A program made the translations under genes and the position numbers. A model generated the notes under the pieces. The model saw only the letters and a program-made list of their open reading frames with translations, was not told the DNA's origin and searched no databases. A DNA stretch of 64,000 bases from Pectobacterium colocasium (GTDB lineage Bacteria; Pseudomonadota; Gammaproteobacteria; Enterobacterales; Enterobacteriaceae): assembly GCF_020181655.1 (NCBI RefSeq), contig NZ_CP084032.1, forward strand, positions 4,278,001-4,342,000, given 5' to 3'. Of the stretch, positions 30,826 to 42,464 are shown in pieces; position 1 is the stretch's first letter; each line of letters starts with the position of its first letter.

Positions 30826-30833
30826 CAGATACA

Positions 30834-31400
30834 TTACTTAACGCGTGAAACGTACTCACCAGAACGCGTGTCAACTCTGACCACTTCGCCGATCTGTACG
30901 AACAATGGCACTTTAACGACCGCGCCAGTGCTCAGCGTAGCAGGCTTACCACCTGTTCCTGCGGTATCGCCTTTCAGGCCTGGATCGGTATCGGTGATTT
31001 CAGCTTCGATGAAGTTCGGCGGCTGAACCGCGATAGGACGACCATCCCACAGGGTAACGATACATTCAGCGTTGTCCTGCAGCCATTTTGCAGAATCACC
31101 AACGGTCTTCTCTTCAACCTGATGCTGTTCAAACGTCTCAGGGTGCATGAAGTGGTAGAACTCACCGTCGTTGTACAGGTAGTTCATGTTGGTATCTACA
31201 ACATCTGCGCCTTCTGCAGAATCGGTAGATTTGAAGGTTTTTTCAACGCGAGAGCCCGTCAACAGGCGACGCATTTTTACACGAGCAAAAGCCTGGCCTT
31301 TACCCGGCTTCACAAATTCACTGGATTCGATGGCATACGGCTCGCCTTCGAACATGATTTTAAGACCGGAACGAAAATCGTTGCTAGAATAAGTCGCCAT
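30834..31400 (-). CDS. efp: Translation elongation factor P
   Basis: EF-P enters the ribosomal E site and rescues stalling at polyproline. The 188 residues contain the KOW-like domain I with Lys34 in [11 protein letters not shown] (the site modified by EpmA and EpmB), then two OB domains, with [10 protein letters not shown] and [20 protein letters not shown]. The length equals that of E. coli. It is divergent from epmB, with 41 bases between the starts. Confidence 0.99.
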   Translation of the reverse strand: MATYSSNDFRSGLKIMFEGEPYAIESSEFVKPGKGQAFARVKMRRLLTGSRVEKTFKSTDSAEGADVVDTNMNYLYNDGEFYHFMHPETFEQHQVEEKTVGDSAKWLQDNAECIVTLWDGRPIAVQPPNFIEAEITDTDPGLKGDTAGTGGKPATLSTGAVVKVPLFVQIGEVVRVDTRSGEYVSRVK

Positions 31401-31441
31401 AAAGGCCCTCTACAATTTAATACTGGTACGAAGCCAAAAAA

Positions 31442-32494
31442 ATGGCACACATTGTAACCCTAAATATACCTTCCAGAGAAGATTGGTTGCAGCAACTTGC
31501 AGACGTAATTACCGATCCTGATGAATTACTGCAACTTTTGGCACTGAACGATCACGCTAAACTCCGACAAGGTAACGATGCACGCAGGCTTTTTGCTCTG
31601 CGAGTACCACGCGCATTCGCTGCACGGATGCAAAAAGGCAATCCTGACGACCCGTTGCTGCGACAGGTATTGACCGCGCGTGAGGAGTTTATTGCCACGC
31701 CAGGCTTCACCCACGATCCACTTGATGAGCAACACAGCGTCGTGCCGGGGTTGCTGCACAAATATCACAACCGCGCGTTATTGCTGGTGAAAGGCGGCTG
31801 CGCGGTGAACTGTCGTTACTGCTTCCGCCGCCATTTCCCGTATCAGGATAATCAGGGCAATAAGGCCAACTGGCGTCAGGCACTGGATTATATCCGTCAG
31901 CATCCCGAACTGGATGAAATCATTTTTTCCGGCGGCGACCCGCTGATGGCCAAAGACCACGAGCTGGACTGGCTGATCACCGAACTGGAAGCTATCCCAC
32001 ATCTGAAACGCCTGCGCATTCACAGCCGTTTGCCGGTAGTGATCCCTGCCCGCATCACCGACGCGCTGTGCGATCGCCTGTCCCGCAGTTCGCTTCAGGT
32101 GCTTCTGGTGACGCATATTAATCATCCGCAGGAAATTGATCCTGATTTAACACAAAGTATGGCGCGTTTGCGCCGCGCTGGCGTGACGCTGCTCAACCAA
32201 AGCGTGCTGCTACGCGGGGTGAATGACAGCGCAGAAACGCTCGCCCGGCTCAGCAATGCCTTATTTGACGCCGGCATTCTGCCTTATTACCTGCATGTGC
32301 TGGACAAGGTTCAGGGTGCCGCGCATTTTCTGGTGGATGACAACGAGGCGCGCGTCTTGGTCAAAGCGCTCATGAAACAGGTATCCGGCTATTTGGTGCC
32401 GCGTCTGGCGCGGGAAATCGGCGGGGAAGCCAGCAAAACGCCGCTGGATTTAGGAATGAAGCAGCATCAGGACGACACTGGGATAGTCGGTTGA
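31442..32494 (+). CDS. epmB: EF-P lysine 2,3-aminomutase (radical SAM)
   Basis: EpmB converts (S)-alpha-lysine to (R)-beta-lysine for EpmA. It has 350 residues and the radical SAM cluster motif GGCAVNCRYCFRRHFPY (CxxxCxxC), then IIFSGGDPL and the strand-helix repeats of a partial TIM barrel, with the PLP-binding region near HVLDKVQGAAHF. The start ATG 31442 lies close to the divergent efp start; the two probably share a short two-way promoter. Confidence 0.98.
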   Translation: MAHIVTLNIPSREDWLQQLADVITDPDELLQLLALNDHAKLRQGNDARRLFALRVPRAFAARMQKGNPDDPLLRQVLTAREEFIATPGFTHDPLDEQHSVVPGLLHKYHNRALLLVKGGCAVNCRYCFRRHFPYQDNQGNKANWRQALDYIRQHPELDEIIFSGGDPLMAKDHELDWLITELEAIPHLKRLRIHSRLPVVIPARITDALCDRLSRSSLQVLLVTHINHPQEIDPDLTQSMARLRRAGVTLLNQSVLLRGVNDSAETLARLSNALFDAGILPYYLHVLDKVQGAAHFLVDDNEARVLVKALMKQVSGYLVPRLAREIGGEASKTPLDLGMKQHQDDTGIVG

Positions 32495-32512
32495 GCAATA
32501 CGTTAGGAAAAG

Positions 32513-32550
32513 CGGTGAGAGCAACATGTCACTCTCACCGGGTTTTTCTT
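32513..32550 (+). terminator. epmB terminator
   Basis: CGGTGAGAG pairs with CTCTCACCG around an 11-base loop, followed by GGTTTTTCTTT. It lies between convergent epmB and yjeI and may serve both. Confidence 0.88.
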
Positions 32551-32554
32551 TAGC

Positions 32555-32899
32555 TTAAGGGCATTTGTAGACGCTGCCGTTCATTTTGCTGTCCAGCGGC
32601 GCAAAGCTTGACCAGAAGGTCTCACTCGGACTGGTTGCGCCATAGACCGTATTGCCCCCCATCGCCGCCGCCTTATTACGCAGATCGTTTGCCGCACCGC
32701 GCATAGAACTGCCGTCGCTATGGTTGCCTGCCAACCAGTTAGACTGGCTACCGCTGGCCTGCCCCAACAGCTGACATTCGCTTCCTGGCTTGGTATCCGT
32801 GAACGTCACGGCCTGACCAGCGGCGCTGACTTGACTGGTACTGCTGCACCCTGCCAGCAACACTGCTGCTGATAGCCCCAACAAAATACGAACCTGCAT
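32555..32899 (-). CDS. yjeI: DUF4156 lipoprotein YjeI
   Basis: This 114-residue precursor has a signal peptide and lipobox LLAGCS (Cys18). The DUF4156 features are CQLLGQASGSQSNW, AANDLRNKAAAMGGNTVYG and a final Cys. The function is unknown. AAGGAGG lies before ATG 32899. It is next to epmB as in E. coli, and downstream of pgi on the same strand. Confidence 0.93.
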   Translation of the reverse strand: MQVRILLGLSAAVLLAGCSSTSQVSAAGQAVTFTDTKPGSECQLLGQASGSQSNWLAGNHSDGSSMRGAANDLRNKAAAMGGNTVYGATSPSETFWSSFAPLDSKMNGSVYKCP

Positions 32900-32918
32900 G
32901 TCTTCCTCCTTGCGATTG

Positions 32919-32940
32919 AAAAACCAAAGGGCACAGGCCC
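32919..32940 (-). terminator. Possible pgi terminator
   Basis: On the minus strand a short GGGC-ctgt-GCCC stem just after the pgi stop is followed by TTTGGTTTTTC. The stem has only 4 pairs, so the call is weak. Confidence 0.4.
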
Positions 32941-32942
32941 GA

Positions 32943-34607
<1,665 letters not shown>

Positions 34608-34797
34608 CTAAGCATGAGTTCAAAGTGACTGAATCGATTGTATCCCTTAAAATCCCGATTGAGATCCCTTTTCTTGCTAAAAGCGGTTTATGCCCTGTGG
34701 TTTACTGACAGCTTGTCGTTTACTGACAGATTGTTTATTGACAGAAACCGCATAACCCGTTATTTGTAACACCGTACTTGCACACTCGGTGTGCAAG

Positions 34798-34983
34798 CCA
34801 GAAGAGGCGCGTCGCCCAGGTAAGGTATCGGAGGAACCGTAATCCACTGATGATATCCGAGGGGGAGCGACGCCGAGATGCGGTGAAATACGGCTTTCAC
34901 CCTATCGACTACAGAGGCTGAATCCTCTGGGTTGTCACCGGATTCGTCCTGATGGACGTTCAGCAAGGTGGAGCGCTTCTGGG
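34798..34983 (+). promoter_or_regulatory. Lysine riboswitch (L box) of lysC
   Basis: The P1 helix is CCAGAAG (34798-34804) with CTTCTGG (34976-34982). Inside lie the consensus parts of the lysine aptamer: gaggcgcgt, aggtaaggtatcggaggaacc, cactgatgatatccgaggggg, gcgacgccgag, gaggctgaatcctctgggttg, tcaccgg and cagcaaggtggagcg. The order matches the E. coli lysC leader. The expression platform runs on to the ribosome site GAGG at 35088, where the cctgtgccaagg segment probably pairs to hide translation start when lysine is bound. A hairpin cttgcac...gtgcaag lies just upstream (34778-34797). Confidence 0.95.
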
Positions 34984-35101
34984 TGTATCGTAGCGATTTT
35001 CTACGCCTGCCCCCTACTTCTGCTCTCCCCCTGTGCCAAGGCTGATTAATGGAATGCTGTTGACTGAAAACAGCTTACCCCCTGACACGAGGTTTTTTGA
35101 C

Positions 35102-36478
35102 ATGTCTGCAACTGAAGTCTCCGCAAACGCGAACTCTACCGTTATTGCCAAATTTGGCGGCACCAGCGTGGCGGATTTTGACGCCATGAATCGCAGCGCC
35201 GATGTGGTGTTATCTAATCCCAATGTACGCGTTGTGGTGCTGTCGGCATCGGCGGGTATCACCAATTTACTGGTCGCACTCGCAGAAGGATTAGCACCGG
35301 AAGCGCGCGCAGAGAATCTGGCGAAAATCAGCCAGATCCAATACGCCATCATCGACAAACTCACCAACCAGAGCGTCATTCGCGATGAGATTGACCGCAT
35401 GCTGGACAGCGTCACCACGCTGTCTGAAGCGGCGGCGCTTGCCACATCGAACGCCCTGACCGATGAACTGGTCAGCCACGGCGAACTGATGTCTACCCTG
35501 CTGTTTGTCGAAATTCTGCGCCAGCGCGATGTGGTGGCAGAGTGGTTCGATGTGCGCAAAATCATGCGTACCGACGACAACTTTGGTCGTGCACAGCCGG
35601 ACTGTGACGTGCTGGGCGAACTGACGCGTAGCCAGTTGCAACCGCGTCTTGAGCAAGGTCTGGTGATCACACAAGGCTTCATCGGTAGTGAAGCAAAAGG
35701 CCGCACGACCACATTAGGTCGTGGCGGTAGCGATTATACGGCGGCGCTGCTGGGCGAGGCGCTCAACGTCAGCCGAATTGACATCTGGACTGATGTGCCT
35801 GGCATCTACACCACCGATCCTCGCGTGGTGCCGACAGCAAAACGCATCGACCAAATCATGTTTGAAGAAGCGGCCGAAATGGCGACATTTGGCGCGAAAG
35901 TCCTGCACCCGGCCACGCTGCTGCCTGCGGTACGTAGCGATATTCCGGTGTTCGTCGGCTCCAGTAAAGATCCGGCCGCTGGCGGTACGCTGGTGTGCAA
36001 TAAAACCGAAAACCCGCCGCTGTTCCGCGCGCTGGCGCTACGTCGTAAACAAACGCTGCTCACGCTGTATAGCCTGAACATGCTGCACGCACGCGGCTTC
36101 CTGGCCGAAGTGTTCAGTATTCTGGCACGTCACAACATCTCCGTTGACCTGATCACCACATCAGAAGTCAACGTCGCGCTGACGCTCGACACAACTGGCT
36201 CCACCTCAACGGGCGACAGCCTGCTGTCCAGCGCCCTGCTGACCGAGCTGTCATCACTGTGTCGTGTCGAGGTTGAAGAGAATCTGTCGCTGGTCGCGCT
36301 GATCGGCAACAAGCTGTCTCAGGCCTGTGGCGTCGGGAAAGAAGTGTTTGGCGTACTGGAACCTTTCCGCATTCGCCTGATCTGTTACGGTGCCAGCAGC
36401 AACAACCTGTGCTTCCTGGTTCCTGGCGACGACGCCGAACGCGTGGTACAGACGCTGCACCGCAGCCTGTTCGAGTAA
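35102..36478 (+). CDS. lysC: Lysine-sensitive aspartokinase III
   Basis: LysC phosphorylates aspartate, the first step to lysine, threonine, methionine and diaminopimelate. The 458 residues (from MSATEVSANANSTV) have the kinase motif VIAKFGGTSVADFDAMNR, TLGRGGSDYTAA and DPRVVPTAK, and two C-terminal ACT domains (about 315-458, TLYSLNMLHARGFLAEVF and LVALIGNKLS) that bind lysine. The start at 35102 follows GAGG with a 9-base spacer; an open extension to 35033 lies in the riboswitch platform. The gene is regulated by the lysine riboswitch upstream. Confidence 0.98.
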   Translation: MSATEVSANANSTVIAKFGGTSVADFDAMNRSADVVLSNPNVRVVVLSASAGITNLLVALAEGLAPEARAENLAKISQIQYAIIDKLTNQSVIRDEIDRMLDSVTTLSEAAALATSNALTDELVSHGELMSTLLFVEILRQRDVVAEWFDVRKIMRTDDNFGRAQPDCDVLGELTRSQLQPRLEQGLVITQGFIGSEAKGRTTTLGRGGSDYTAALLGEALNVSRIDIWTDVPGIYTTDPRVVPTAKRIDQIMFEEAAEMATFGAKVLHPATLLPAVRSDIPVFVGSSKDPAAGGTLVCNKTENPPLFRALALRRKQTLLTLYSLNMLHARGFLAEVFSILARHNISVDLITTSEVNVALTLDTTGSTSTGDSLLSSALLTELSSLCRVEVEENLSLVALIGNKLSQACGVGKEVFGVLEPFRIRLICYGASSNNLCFLVPGDDAERVVQTLHRSLFE

Positions 36479-36553
36479 ATTAACGACGCGTAGTCGGTCT
36501 CTTCGTCATATTTTTATGCAGACGCGGATTTTGCCGTTATTCGGCGTAAAAAA

Positions 36554-36808
36554 TTATGCTGAGGAGATGGCAGGCTTAGGATGAGCCGCATGGACGCGGC
36601 GAAAGCTTGCGCCACGCATGGAGCGTGTCGCAAGCGGTCCGTTAAGCCCGATATCGACGAAGGCACCGCGTCAGCGGCATAATTTCCGCCGAAAGCCTGG
36701 GGTCACGGGGCGAGCGGCGTCTGAGCCGTCCCGTGTCGGGCGCGTGCTACGAGGTAGCATGAAAATAGCGGCATTATCGCGCACGAAACTATCTCTCAGT
36801 CAGCATAA
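36554..36808 (+). repeat. 255-nt structured intergenic element, copy A
   Basis: One of three related elements (others 43792-44044 and 48873-49126). Helices seen here: ends TTATGCTGA/TCAGCATAA; GGCTTA (36573-36578) with TAAGCC (36643-36648); GCCGC/GCGGC; GCTTGCG/CGCAAGC with inner ACGC/GCGT; CCGC-gtca-GCGG; an ACGGG/CCCGT helix; TGCTAC/GTAGCA. Conserved unpaired parts include cgaaag, aaggcaccgcg, gcctggg, gtcgggcg and gcacgaaac. It lies between lysC and yjbB, which converge. The GC-rich body has no open frame shared with the other copies. Confidence 0.85.
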
Positions 36809-36847
36809 AAATAGACGGCTGTATCCAGTGAAACCCCACAAAGAGAA

Positions 36848-38494
36848 TCACAGCGTCAGCGGTGACTCTTCGCGTTCTTCTTCTCCATCCTGCTGCACAA
36901 TCAATACGTTATACGCCACTGCGCAGAACAGTGAATTCAGTCGGTTCATGTCCCCGAGTAAGCTCAAGTGGAGCGAGCTGGTTTCCAGACTCTGTACGTT
37001 GTGCTGATGTAAGCGATCAACGTGCGCGTGCGCATAACGGCGGTTCATAATGCGGAAGCGGTGTTTGGCACGACGCAAGCGTTTCGCGCTGGTGATATCC
37101 TCCGACAGGAAAACCGATAGCCCCAGACGCAGATTCGCCAGCAGTTGTTCATGCAACTGGTTCAGCTCTTCCAACCCCTGCGCTGAAAACGCCATCCGCA
37201 CGCCGGAGGAATGATTGGCGATGTCGTCTGCCATGCGCTCGATAATATCTCCCGCCTGTTCCAGATTCAGCGCCACTTCGATCACTTCAGCCCAGCGTCG
37301 GGAATCCCGTTCATCCAACCCGTCTTTCTGAATCTGCGCCAGATAGAGCTTAATCGCGGTGTAAAGAATATCGACATCATCATCAAGTCGGCGAATCTCC
37401 CGGCGCTGCATATGGTCGCCCTGCAACACGTCGCGGTACAACCGCAGCATCTGTTCCAGCACATCGCCAATTCGCAACGTTTCCCGTGCAGCATTGGTCA
37501 ACGCCAGCGCTGGCGTGTCCAACGAGCTGGTGTCCAAATGGCGCGGTTTCATCTGAAGATCGACCTGCGGTGAGTCCGCAATCATCGCACAAGACAGGCG
37601 TGCCACCACGCCAGTAAGCGGAATCAGCAGCAGGCAACGAATCAGGTTGTAGAACAGGTGGAAATAAATCACCAGCTCTTCGGCACCCAGCGGAATACGC
37701 GTCAGCCAGCGCGAAAGCGGCTCAACCAGCGGCATCACGACCAGACACCCGATCAGCTTGAACAGCATGCTGCCGAGCGCCACCCGTCGCCCCTCCGCAT
37801 TCTGCGTCGAGGTGCTCATCATCGTCAGTAATCCACTGCCCAGATTGGCACCAATGACCAGACACATCGCCACTTCCAGCGAAATCACACCGCTTGCCGT
37901 CAACGTTGCCGTCAGCAGCACCGCTGCCAGACTGGAATAGGTAATCACCGCGAACAGCGCACCAACCAGCGCGTCCAGCATGACGTCACCCGTCAGCGAG
38001 GAAAACAGCACCTTCACGCCCGACGTCTGCGTGATCGGAGCCGCAGCCACGACAATCATTTCCAGCGCCAGCAGAATCAGCCCGAGCCCGATCGCCACAC
38101 GGCCAATCTGACCAACCCGCGTCTGCTTGCGGCTAAGGAAGAAGATTACGCCAAGAAAAATCAGCAGCGGAGACAGCCAGGACAGGTCGAACGTCAGAAT
38201 TCGCACCATCAGTGCCGTCCCGACATCAGCCCCGAGAATAATCACCAGCGCAGGCGTTAGCGCCACCAATCCCTGTGAGACAAACGAGGTCGTCAGCAGC
38301 GCGGTCGCATTGCTGCTCTGCACCAGCGCAGTAACACCAATGCCCGCCATAAAAGCCAACGGTTTTTTCTCAACGCTGTCGCTGAGAACCCGCCGTAGCT
38401 GGGTGCCATAAACCCGCATGATACCGGTACGGACAATGTGAGTGCCCCACACCAGTAACGCAATCGCAGAAAGGAGATTCAGCAGTGTTAACAA
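36848..38494 (-). CDS. yjbB: Na+/phosphate symporter family protein YjbB
   Basis: YjbB belongs to the PNaS family and exports phosphate in E. coli. The N-terminal half (about 1-300) has two inverted repeats of helices with the family motifs ALVQSSNATALLTTSFV and ITYSSLAAVLLTATL, and GADVGTALM and GANLGSGLL. The C-terminal half (about 335-530) is PhoU-like and helical (AARETLRIGDVLEQMLRLY). The start is uncertain: TTG 38494 (giving LLTLLNLLSAIALLVWG) aligns with the E. coli start and has GGAGG 10 bases upstream, but the frame is open to 38626. Confidence 0.9.
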   Translation of the reverse strand: MLTLLNLLSAIALLVWGTHIVRTGIMRVYGTQLRRVLSDSVEKKPLAFMAGIGVTALVQSSNATALLTTSFVSQGLVALTPALVIILGADVGTALMVRILTFDLSWLSPLLIFLGVIFFLSRKQTRVGQIGRVAIGLGLILLALEMIVVAAAPITQTSGVKVLFSSLTGDVMLDALVGALFAVITYSSLAAVLLTATLTASGVISLEVAMCLVIGANLGSGLLTMMSTSTQNAEGRRVALGSMLFKLIGCLVVMPLVEPLSRWLTRIPLGAEELVIYFHLFYNLIRCLLLIPLTGVVARLSCAMIADSPQVDLQMKPRHLDTSSLDTPALALTNAARETLRIGDVLEQMLRLYRDVLQGDHMQRREIRRLDDDVDILYTAIKLYLAQIQKDGLDERDSRRWAEVIEVALNLEQAGDIIERMADDIANHSSGVRMAFSAQGLEELNQLHEQLLANLRLGLSVFLSEDITSAKRLRRAKHRFRIMNRRYAHAHVDRLHQHNVQSLETSSLHLSLLGDMNRLNSLFCAVAYNVLIVQQDGEEEREESPLTL

Positions 38495-38800
38495 AAAGTC
38501 CGCGCCTCCAGCTAAACATGTGTTGATGAAAGACAATCTGTGGATGACGTAGTAAACCATCATCTTACCAGATGTTAGCAGGCCATACTGCGAGGCAGCC
38601 CGCGCCAGAGTAAAATTGCCTGCCAATCAATTAATGATAAAAATTAATTAACTGACAATATTTAAAAAACAGAATCCAAATCAATAAGCCGATAATTTTG
38701 CCTCACGCCTTTCCCTGGTTAACGCTATGCTCTCTTTATCCCTATAACTCTTATGGGTTATAACCCCGCAGTATTCCGCTAGCTCGTGTAAGGAAAATGG
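38495..38800. other. Divergent intergenic region, yjbB and DASS transporter
   Basis: This 306-base AT-rich stretch should hold the promoters of both genes. The open frame of yjbB continues through part of it, which is why the yjbB start is uncertain. I see no further gene, repeat or RNA. Confidence 0.5.
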
Positions 38801-40255
38801 ATGAAGACGAAAACCTCTTATGGACTGAACTGGTTCCCGCTGATCGTTATTCTTGCCATCGCCGCCTTTTTTTGGCACATGGAACCCCCAACCGGCTTAA
38901 GCCCGGCAGCCTGGCACTCCGCCGTCATTTTCGTCGCAACGATCGTGTGTATTGTCGCGAATGTTCTCCCGATTGGGGCCATCGGTATTATCAGTATCAC
39001 GCTCTTTGCGCTGACGTATGCCGCGGGGGATACAACGGCCAGCGGCGCGATACAAACGGCACTCAGCGACCTGAACAGCTCGCTGATTTGGCTGATTGTT
39101 GTCGCCTTCATGATCGCACGCGGCTTTATCAAAACGGGGCTAGGTCGCCGCATCGCCTTGCAGATGATCCGCTTGCTTGGAAAGCGCACGCTGGGTCTGG
39201 CTTACGGGCTAGCTTTTGCCGATCTGGTGCTTTCCCCCGCCATGCCGAGCAACACCGCACGCTGCGGCGGGATTATTTATCCCATTGCCGACTCTCTATC
39301 GCGCAGCTTCGACTCCAAACCGGAAGATGCCTCGCGCAGTAAGATTGGTACCTTCCTGATTACCTGCATTGGTAACGTTAACGACGTGACGGCGGCGCTG
39401 TTTATGACCGCTTACACCGGCAACCTGCTGGCGGTGAAACTCGCAGCCAACGCGGGCGTAACCATTACCTGGGGAAGCTGGTTTCTGGCGGCGCTCGTGC
39501 CCTGCTTAATTTCTCTGGCGGTTGTCCCGCTGCTCGTCTATTGGCTAACCAAGCCGGAAATTCGCCATACGCCGGATGCGCCAAAACTGGCCGTCGCCGA
39601 ACTGGCCAAAATGGGCAACATGAGCCGCGGTGAATGGCTGATGGCATTTACTGTCATCCTGCTGCTGGTGCTGTGGATTTTTGGCGACCGCTTAGGCGTG
39701 GATGCCACGACGGCCTCGTTCGTCGGGCTGTCTTTCCTGCTGTTAACCGGCGTACTGAGCTGGGAAGACGTGAAGAGCGAGAAAGGCGCCTGGGATACGC
39801 TGATTTGGTTCGCTGCCCTGCTGATGATGGCGAATCAGTTGAAAAAACTCGGCTTCACTAACTGGTTTGGCGATCTCATCGGCAGCAACATCGGCCACCT
39901 GATGCAGGGAACCAGTTGGGTATTGGTGCTGTTGTTGCTGAATGCGGCCTATTTTTACACCCACTATTTCTTCGCCAGCGGCAACGCGCAGATCGCCGCG
40001 CTTTTTGCGGTGTTCCTCGGTGTCGGGATCAACCTGAACATTCCCGCAGTGCCGATGGCGTTCATGCTGGCATTTACCAGCAGCCTGTACTGTTCACTGA
40101 CGCAATATACCCACGCACGCGGCCCCATCCTGTTCGGCGCGGGCTACGTGCCCACTGCAATCTGGTGGCGCACGGGTTTCGTCGTCAGTCTGGTCAATCA
40201 GGCGATCTTTATGAGCGCGGGTCTGCTGTGGTGGAAGGTCATTGGCTTGTATTGA
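38801..40255 (+). CDS. DASS-family anion:Na+ symporter or antiporter
   Basis: This 484-residue membrane protein has about 12-14 predicted helices. It belongs to the divalent anion:sodium symporter family, relatives of CitT and TtdT, which move citrate, tartrate or C4-dicarboxylates. Family features: FMIARGFIKTGLGRRIA, LSPAMPSNTARCGGIIYPI (the substrate-binding SNT motif) and SLYCSLTQYTHARGPILFGA. The substrate cannot be told from sequence. AAGGAAA precedes ATG 38801. It is monocistronic and ends with a terminator. E. coli does not have it at this place. Confidence 0.9.
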   Translation: MKTKTSYGLNWFPLIVILAIAAFFWHMEPPTGLSPAAWHSAVIFVATIVCIVANVLPIGAIGIISITLFALTYAAGDTTASGAIQTALSDLNSSLIWLIVVAFMIARGFIKTGLGRRIALQMIRLLGKRTLGLAYGLAFADLVLSPAMPSNTARCGGIIYPIADSLSRSFDSKPEDASRSKIGTFLITCIGNVNDVTAALFMTAYTGNLLAVKLAANAGVTITWGSWFLAALVPCLISLAVVPLLVYWLTKPEIRHTPDAPKLAVAELAKMGNMSRGEWLMAFTVILLLVLWIFGDRLGVDATTASFVGLSFLLLTGVLSWEDVKSEKGAWDTLIWFAALLMMANQLKKLGFTNWFGDLIGSNIGHLMQGTSWVLVLLLLNAAYFYTHYFFASGNAQIAALFAVFLGVGINLNIPAVPMAFMLAFTSSLYCSLTQYTHARGPILFGAGYVPTAIWWRTGFVVSLVNQAIFMSAGLLWWKVIGLY

Positions 40256-40278
40256 TCGTTAGCGAATACATGATATGC

Positions 40279-40306
40279 AAAAGCCGGGTTACCCCGGCTT
40301 TTTCTT
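40279..40306. terminator. Bidirectional terminator
   Basis: AAGCCGGG-tta-CCCGGCTT is flanked by AAAA on the left and TTTTTCTTT on the right, between the convergent transporter and TonB receptor genes, and can end both transcripts. Confidence 0.88.
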
Positions 40307-40328
40307 TGCATTGCAGCAACACACGCGA

Positions 40329-42434
40329 TCAGAACGAATAAGAGACGCTGCCGACGACGCTACGTTCGGCACCGAAGTAGCAGAACTCCAGCGAGTTACA
40401 GGCGGAGACATAGCGTTTGTCGGTCAGGTTGTTCACATTAAGCTGCGCGCTCAACCCTTTCAGACCCACTTTCGAGAGATCGTATCCCACTGCCAGATCC
40501 ACCAGCGTATAGGACGGTAGCGTATGGGTATTGGCACGATCGGAGGTCACACCGTTCACGTAACGCACGCCGGAACCTATCGTCAAGCCGTCCAACGGAC
40601 CGCTTTTGACATCATAGCTGGCCCAGGCGCTGGCCTGATTGCGCGGCGCATACACCGCACGTTTTCCTTGCTCAGCCACACTGCTTTTCTTATAGCGAAT
40701 ATCCGTATAGGTATAAGCCGCTTGCAGGCGCAGATTCTCCGTAACATGGCTCACGGCCTCCAGCTCCACCCCTTCCGATTCGATTTCACCCACGGAACGG
40801 TAAGGGTCGTTCGGCTGAACTTTGGTCGCTACGTTCTTCTGATTAATACGGAATACCGACAGGCTGTACTGATCTTGAGAGCCTTCAGGCTGATACTTCA
40901 TCCCGGCTTCCCACTGCTTGCCCTTCATCGGCTCCAGTACGTTGCCGTTATCATCAGCGAAGCTGGTCGGCGTAAAGGCCGTGGAATAGCTGACATACGG
41001 CGCAAAACCATTGTCAAACAGGTAGAGCAACGCGGCACGCGAGCTAAAGTTGTTTTTATCCAACTCGCTGTGTGTCCCCTTGGTATGGTTAACGTGAGTC
41101 ACTTTCACCCGATCGTGGCGACCGCCCAGCGTTAAGCGCCAACGTTCCCAGCTCATTTGATCTTGTAGATAGATGCCTGTCTGTTGCAGCTTGTGCTTTT
41201 CCAGCGTGCCGGACATGGCAGTTGGACCGGAACCGTAAACGGGATTAAACGCATCGATCGCTGGGAAAGAACCCGAAGGCCAGTCCATATTGTTATTACG
41301 CTGCTGATAATCGATACCCACCAGCAGACGATGGTTTACCGCACCGGTATCCACGCTACCATCAAGCTGGTTATCTAATGTGATCGCCGACAGCGACTCA
41401 CGGGAACCGGAGTAGTAGCGGGTCAGCGTATCGGCGCTCGGCTGCGTCCAGCCATAGGCATATACCTGATCCAAATGCACCTTGGTACGCAGATAACGCA
41501 GTTTTTGACGTACCGCCCAGCCGCTATCAAAACCATGCTCAAAGTTGTATCCCACCATGTTTTGCTTACGGTCGTATTTCTCATAATTCTCTTCACCTTC
41601 ATAGAAGGTGTTCGAAATTTTCTGCCCGTTATGCGCCACCACGGTGCCTTCATACGGTAAACCCGAGTGGCTGCCTCCCTCAGGATCGCGTTGCAGGTAA
41701 GCCATAAATTCCAGACGAGTTTTGTCGGAAATCCGCCACAACAGGCTAGGCGCAACCGCATAACGTTCTTCTTTCAGCGGCCCAAATTGCGTATCCGCCT
41801 CACGCACCATCCCGCCTAGGCGGAACGCAAAACGTTCGTCATCATCCAACGGTCCGGTAACGTCAAACGCCGCACCACGCTGCGCATTGTTGCCTGCGAA
41901 CAGTTTGATCTGTCCGCTGCGATCGAACGACGGCTGACGGGAATTCAGCGCCACAATCCCGCCCGGAGAAGAACGCCCGTAGAGTACAGACGCCGGGCCT
42001 CTGACCACTTCAATGCTGTCGAGGAACCAGGGATCGATAACCAGTGAGCTATGGGAGTTGGTATCTCCCATCACCTTTAGCCCATCAAGATAGACATTAT
42101 CCAGACTGCCGTCGGAAAAGCCGCGTAATACCATGTAGTCAAAACGATTAGACGCGCCAATCTGGTTGTTATACACACCCGGTGTATAGCCAACCGCCTG
42201 CCGAACGCTGGTCGCGCCCTGTTCCTGAATCTGATCGCGCGTAATGATAGAAACAGCCTGAGGAGTCTCGATATCCGGCGTTTCCAGCTTGGTAGCCCCG
42301 CGTTGCGTTTGAGACGTGACGACTAACGTATCACCCTGAGAAGAAGAGGATGGCGTATCCTGCGCCAGTACCGACACAGTAAATCCACTGGTGAAACAGC
42401 CAACCACCAGCGCCAGCCGCGTTTTTCTGAACAT
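40329..42434 (-). CDS. TonB-dependent siderophore receptor (ferrichrome-type)
   Basis: This outer-membrane receptor has a signal peptide (MFRKTRLALVVGCFTSGFTVSVLAQ), a TonB box-like DTLVVTSQ, the plug domain (ETPQAVSIITRDQIQEQGAT, LRGFSDGSLDNVYLDGLK, VRGPASVLYGRSSPGGIV) and a 22-strand barrel ending VGSVSYSF. The ligand is most likely a hydroxamate siderophore of the ferrichrome type (FhuA/FcuA group), judged from motif similarity only. GGAG lies 6 bases before ATG 42434 (701 residues). A Fur-like site lies upstream and an AraC regulator follows the same strand, upstream of it. It imports iron and is probably Fur-repressed. Confidence 0.92.
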   Translation of the reverse strand: MFRKTRLALVVGCFTSGFTVSVLAQDTPSSSSQGDTLVVTSQTQRGATKLETPDIETPQAVSIITRDQIQEQGATSVRQAVGYTPGVYNNQIGASNRFDYMVLRGFSDGSLDNVYLDGLKVMGDTNSHSSLVIDPWFLDSIEVVRGPASVLYGRSSPGGIVALNSRQPSFDRSGQIKLFAGNNAQRGAAFDVTGPLDDDERFAFRLGGMVREADTQFGPLKEERYAVAPSLLWRISDKTRLEFMAYLQRDPEGGSHSGLPYEGTVVAHNGQKISNTFYEGEENYEKYDRKQNMVGYNFEHGFDSGWAVRQKLRYLRTKVHLDQVYAYGWTQPSADTLTRYYSGSRESLSAITLDNQLDGSVDTGAVNHRLLVGIDYQQRNNNMDWPSGSFPAIDAFNPVYGSGPTAMSGTLEKHKLQQTGIYLQDQMSWERWRLTLGGRHDRVKVTHVNHTKGTHSELDKNNFSSRAALLYLFDNGFAPYVSYSTAFTPTSFADDNGNVLEPMKGKQWEAGMKYQPEGSQDQYSLSVFRINQKNVATKVQPNDPYRSVGEIESEGVELEAVSHVTENLRLQAAYTYTDIRYKKSSVAEQGKRAVYAPRNQASAWASYDVKSGPLDGLTIGSGVRYVNGVTSDRANTHTLPSYTLVDLAVGYDLSKVGLKGLSAQLNVNNLTDKRYVSACNSLEFCYFGAERSVVGSVSYSF

Positions 42435-42464
42435 GGGAATCTCCACAGACCTTATTATTGTAAA

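Noticed and set aside
36618..37007. 129-codon frame across structured element copy A and the end of yjbB
   Set aside because: The frame is not kept in copies B and C, where only helices are conserved, so it is not coding.
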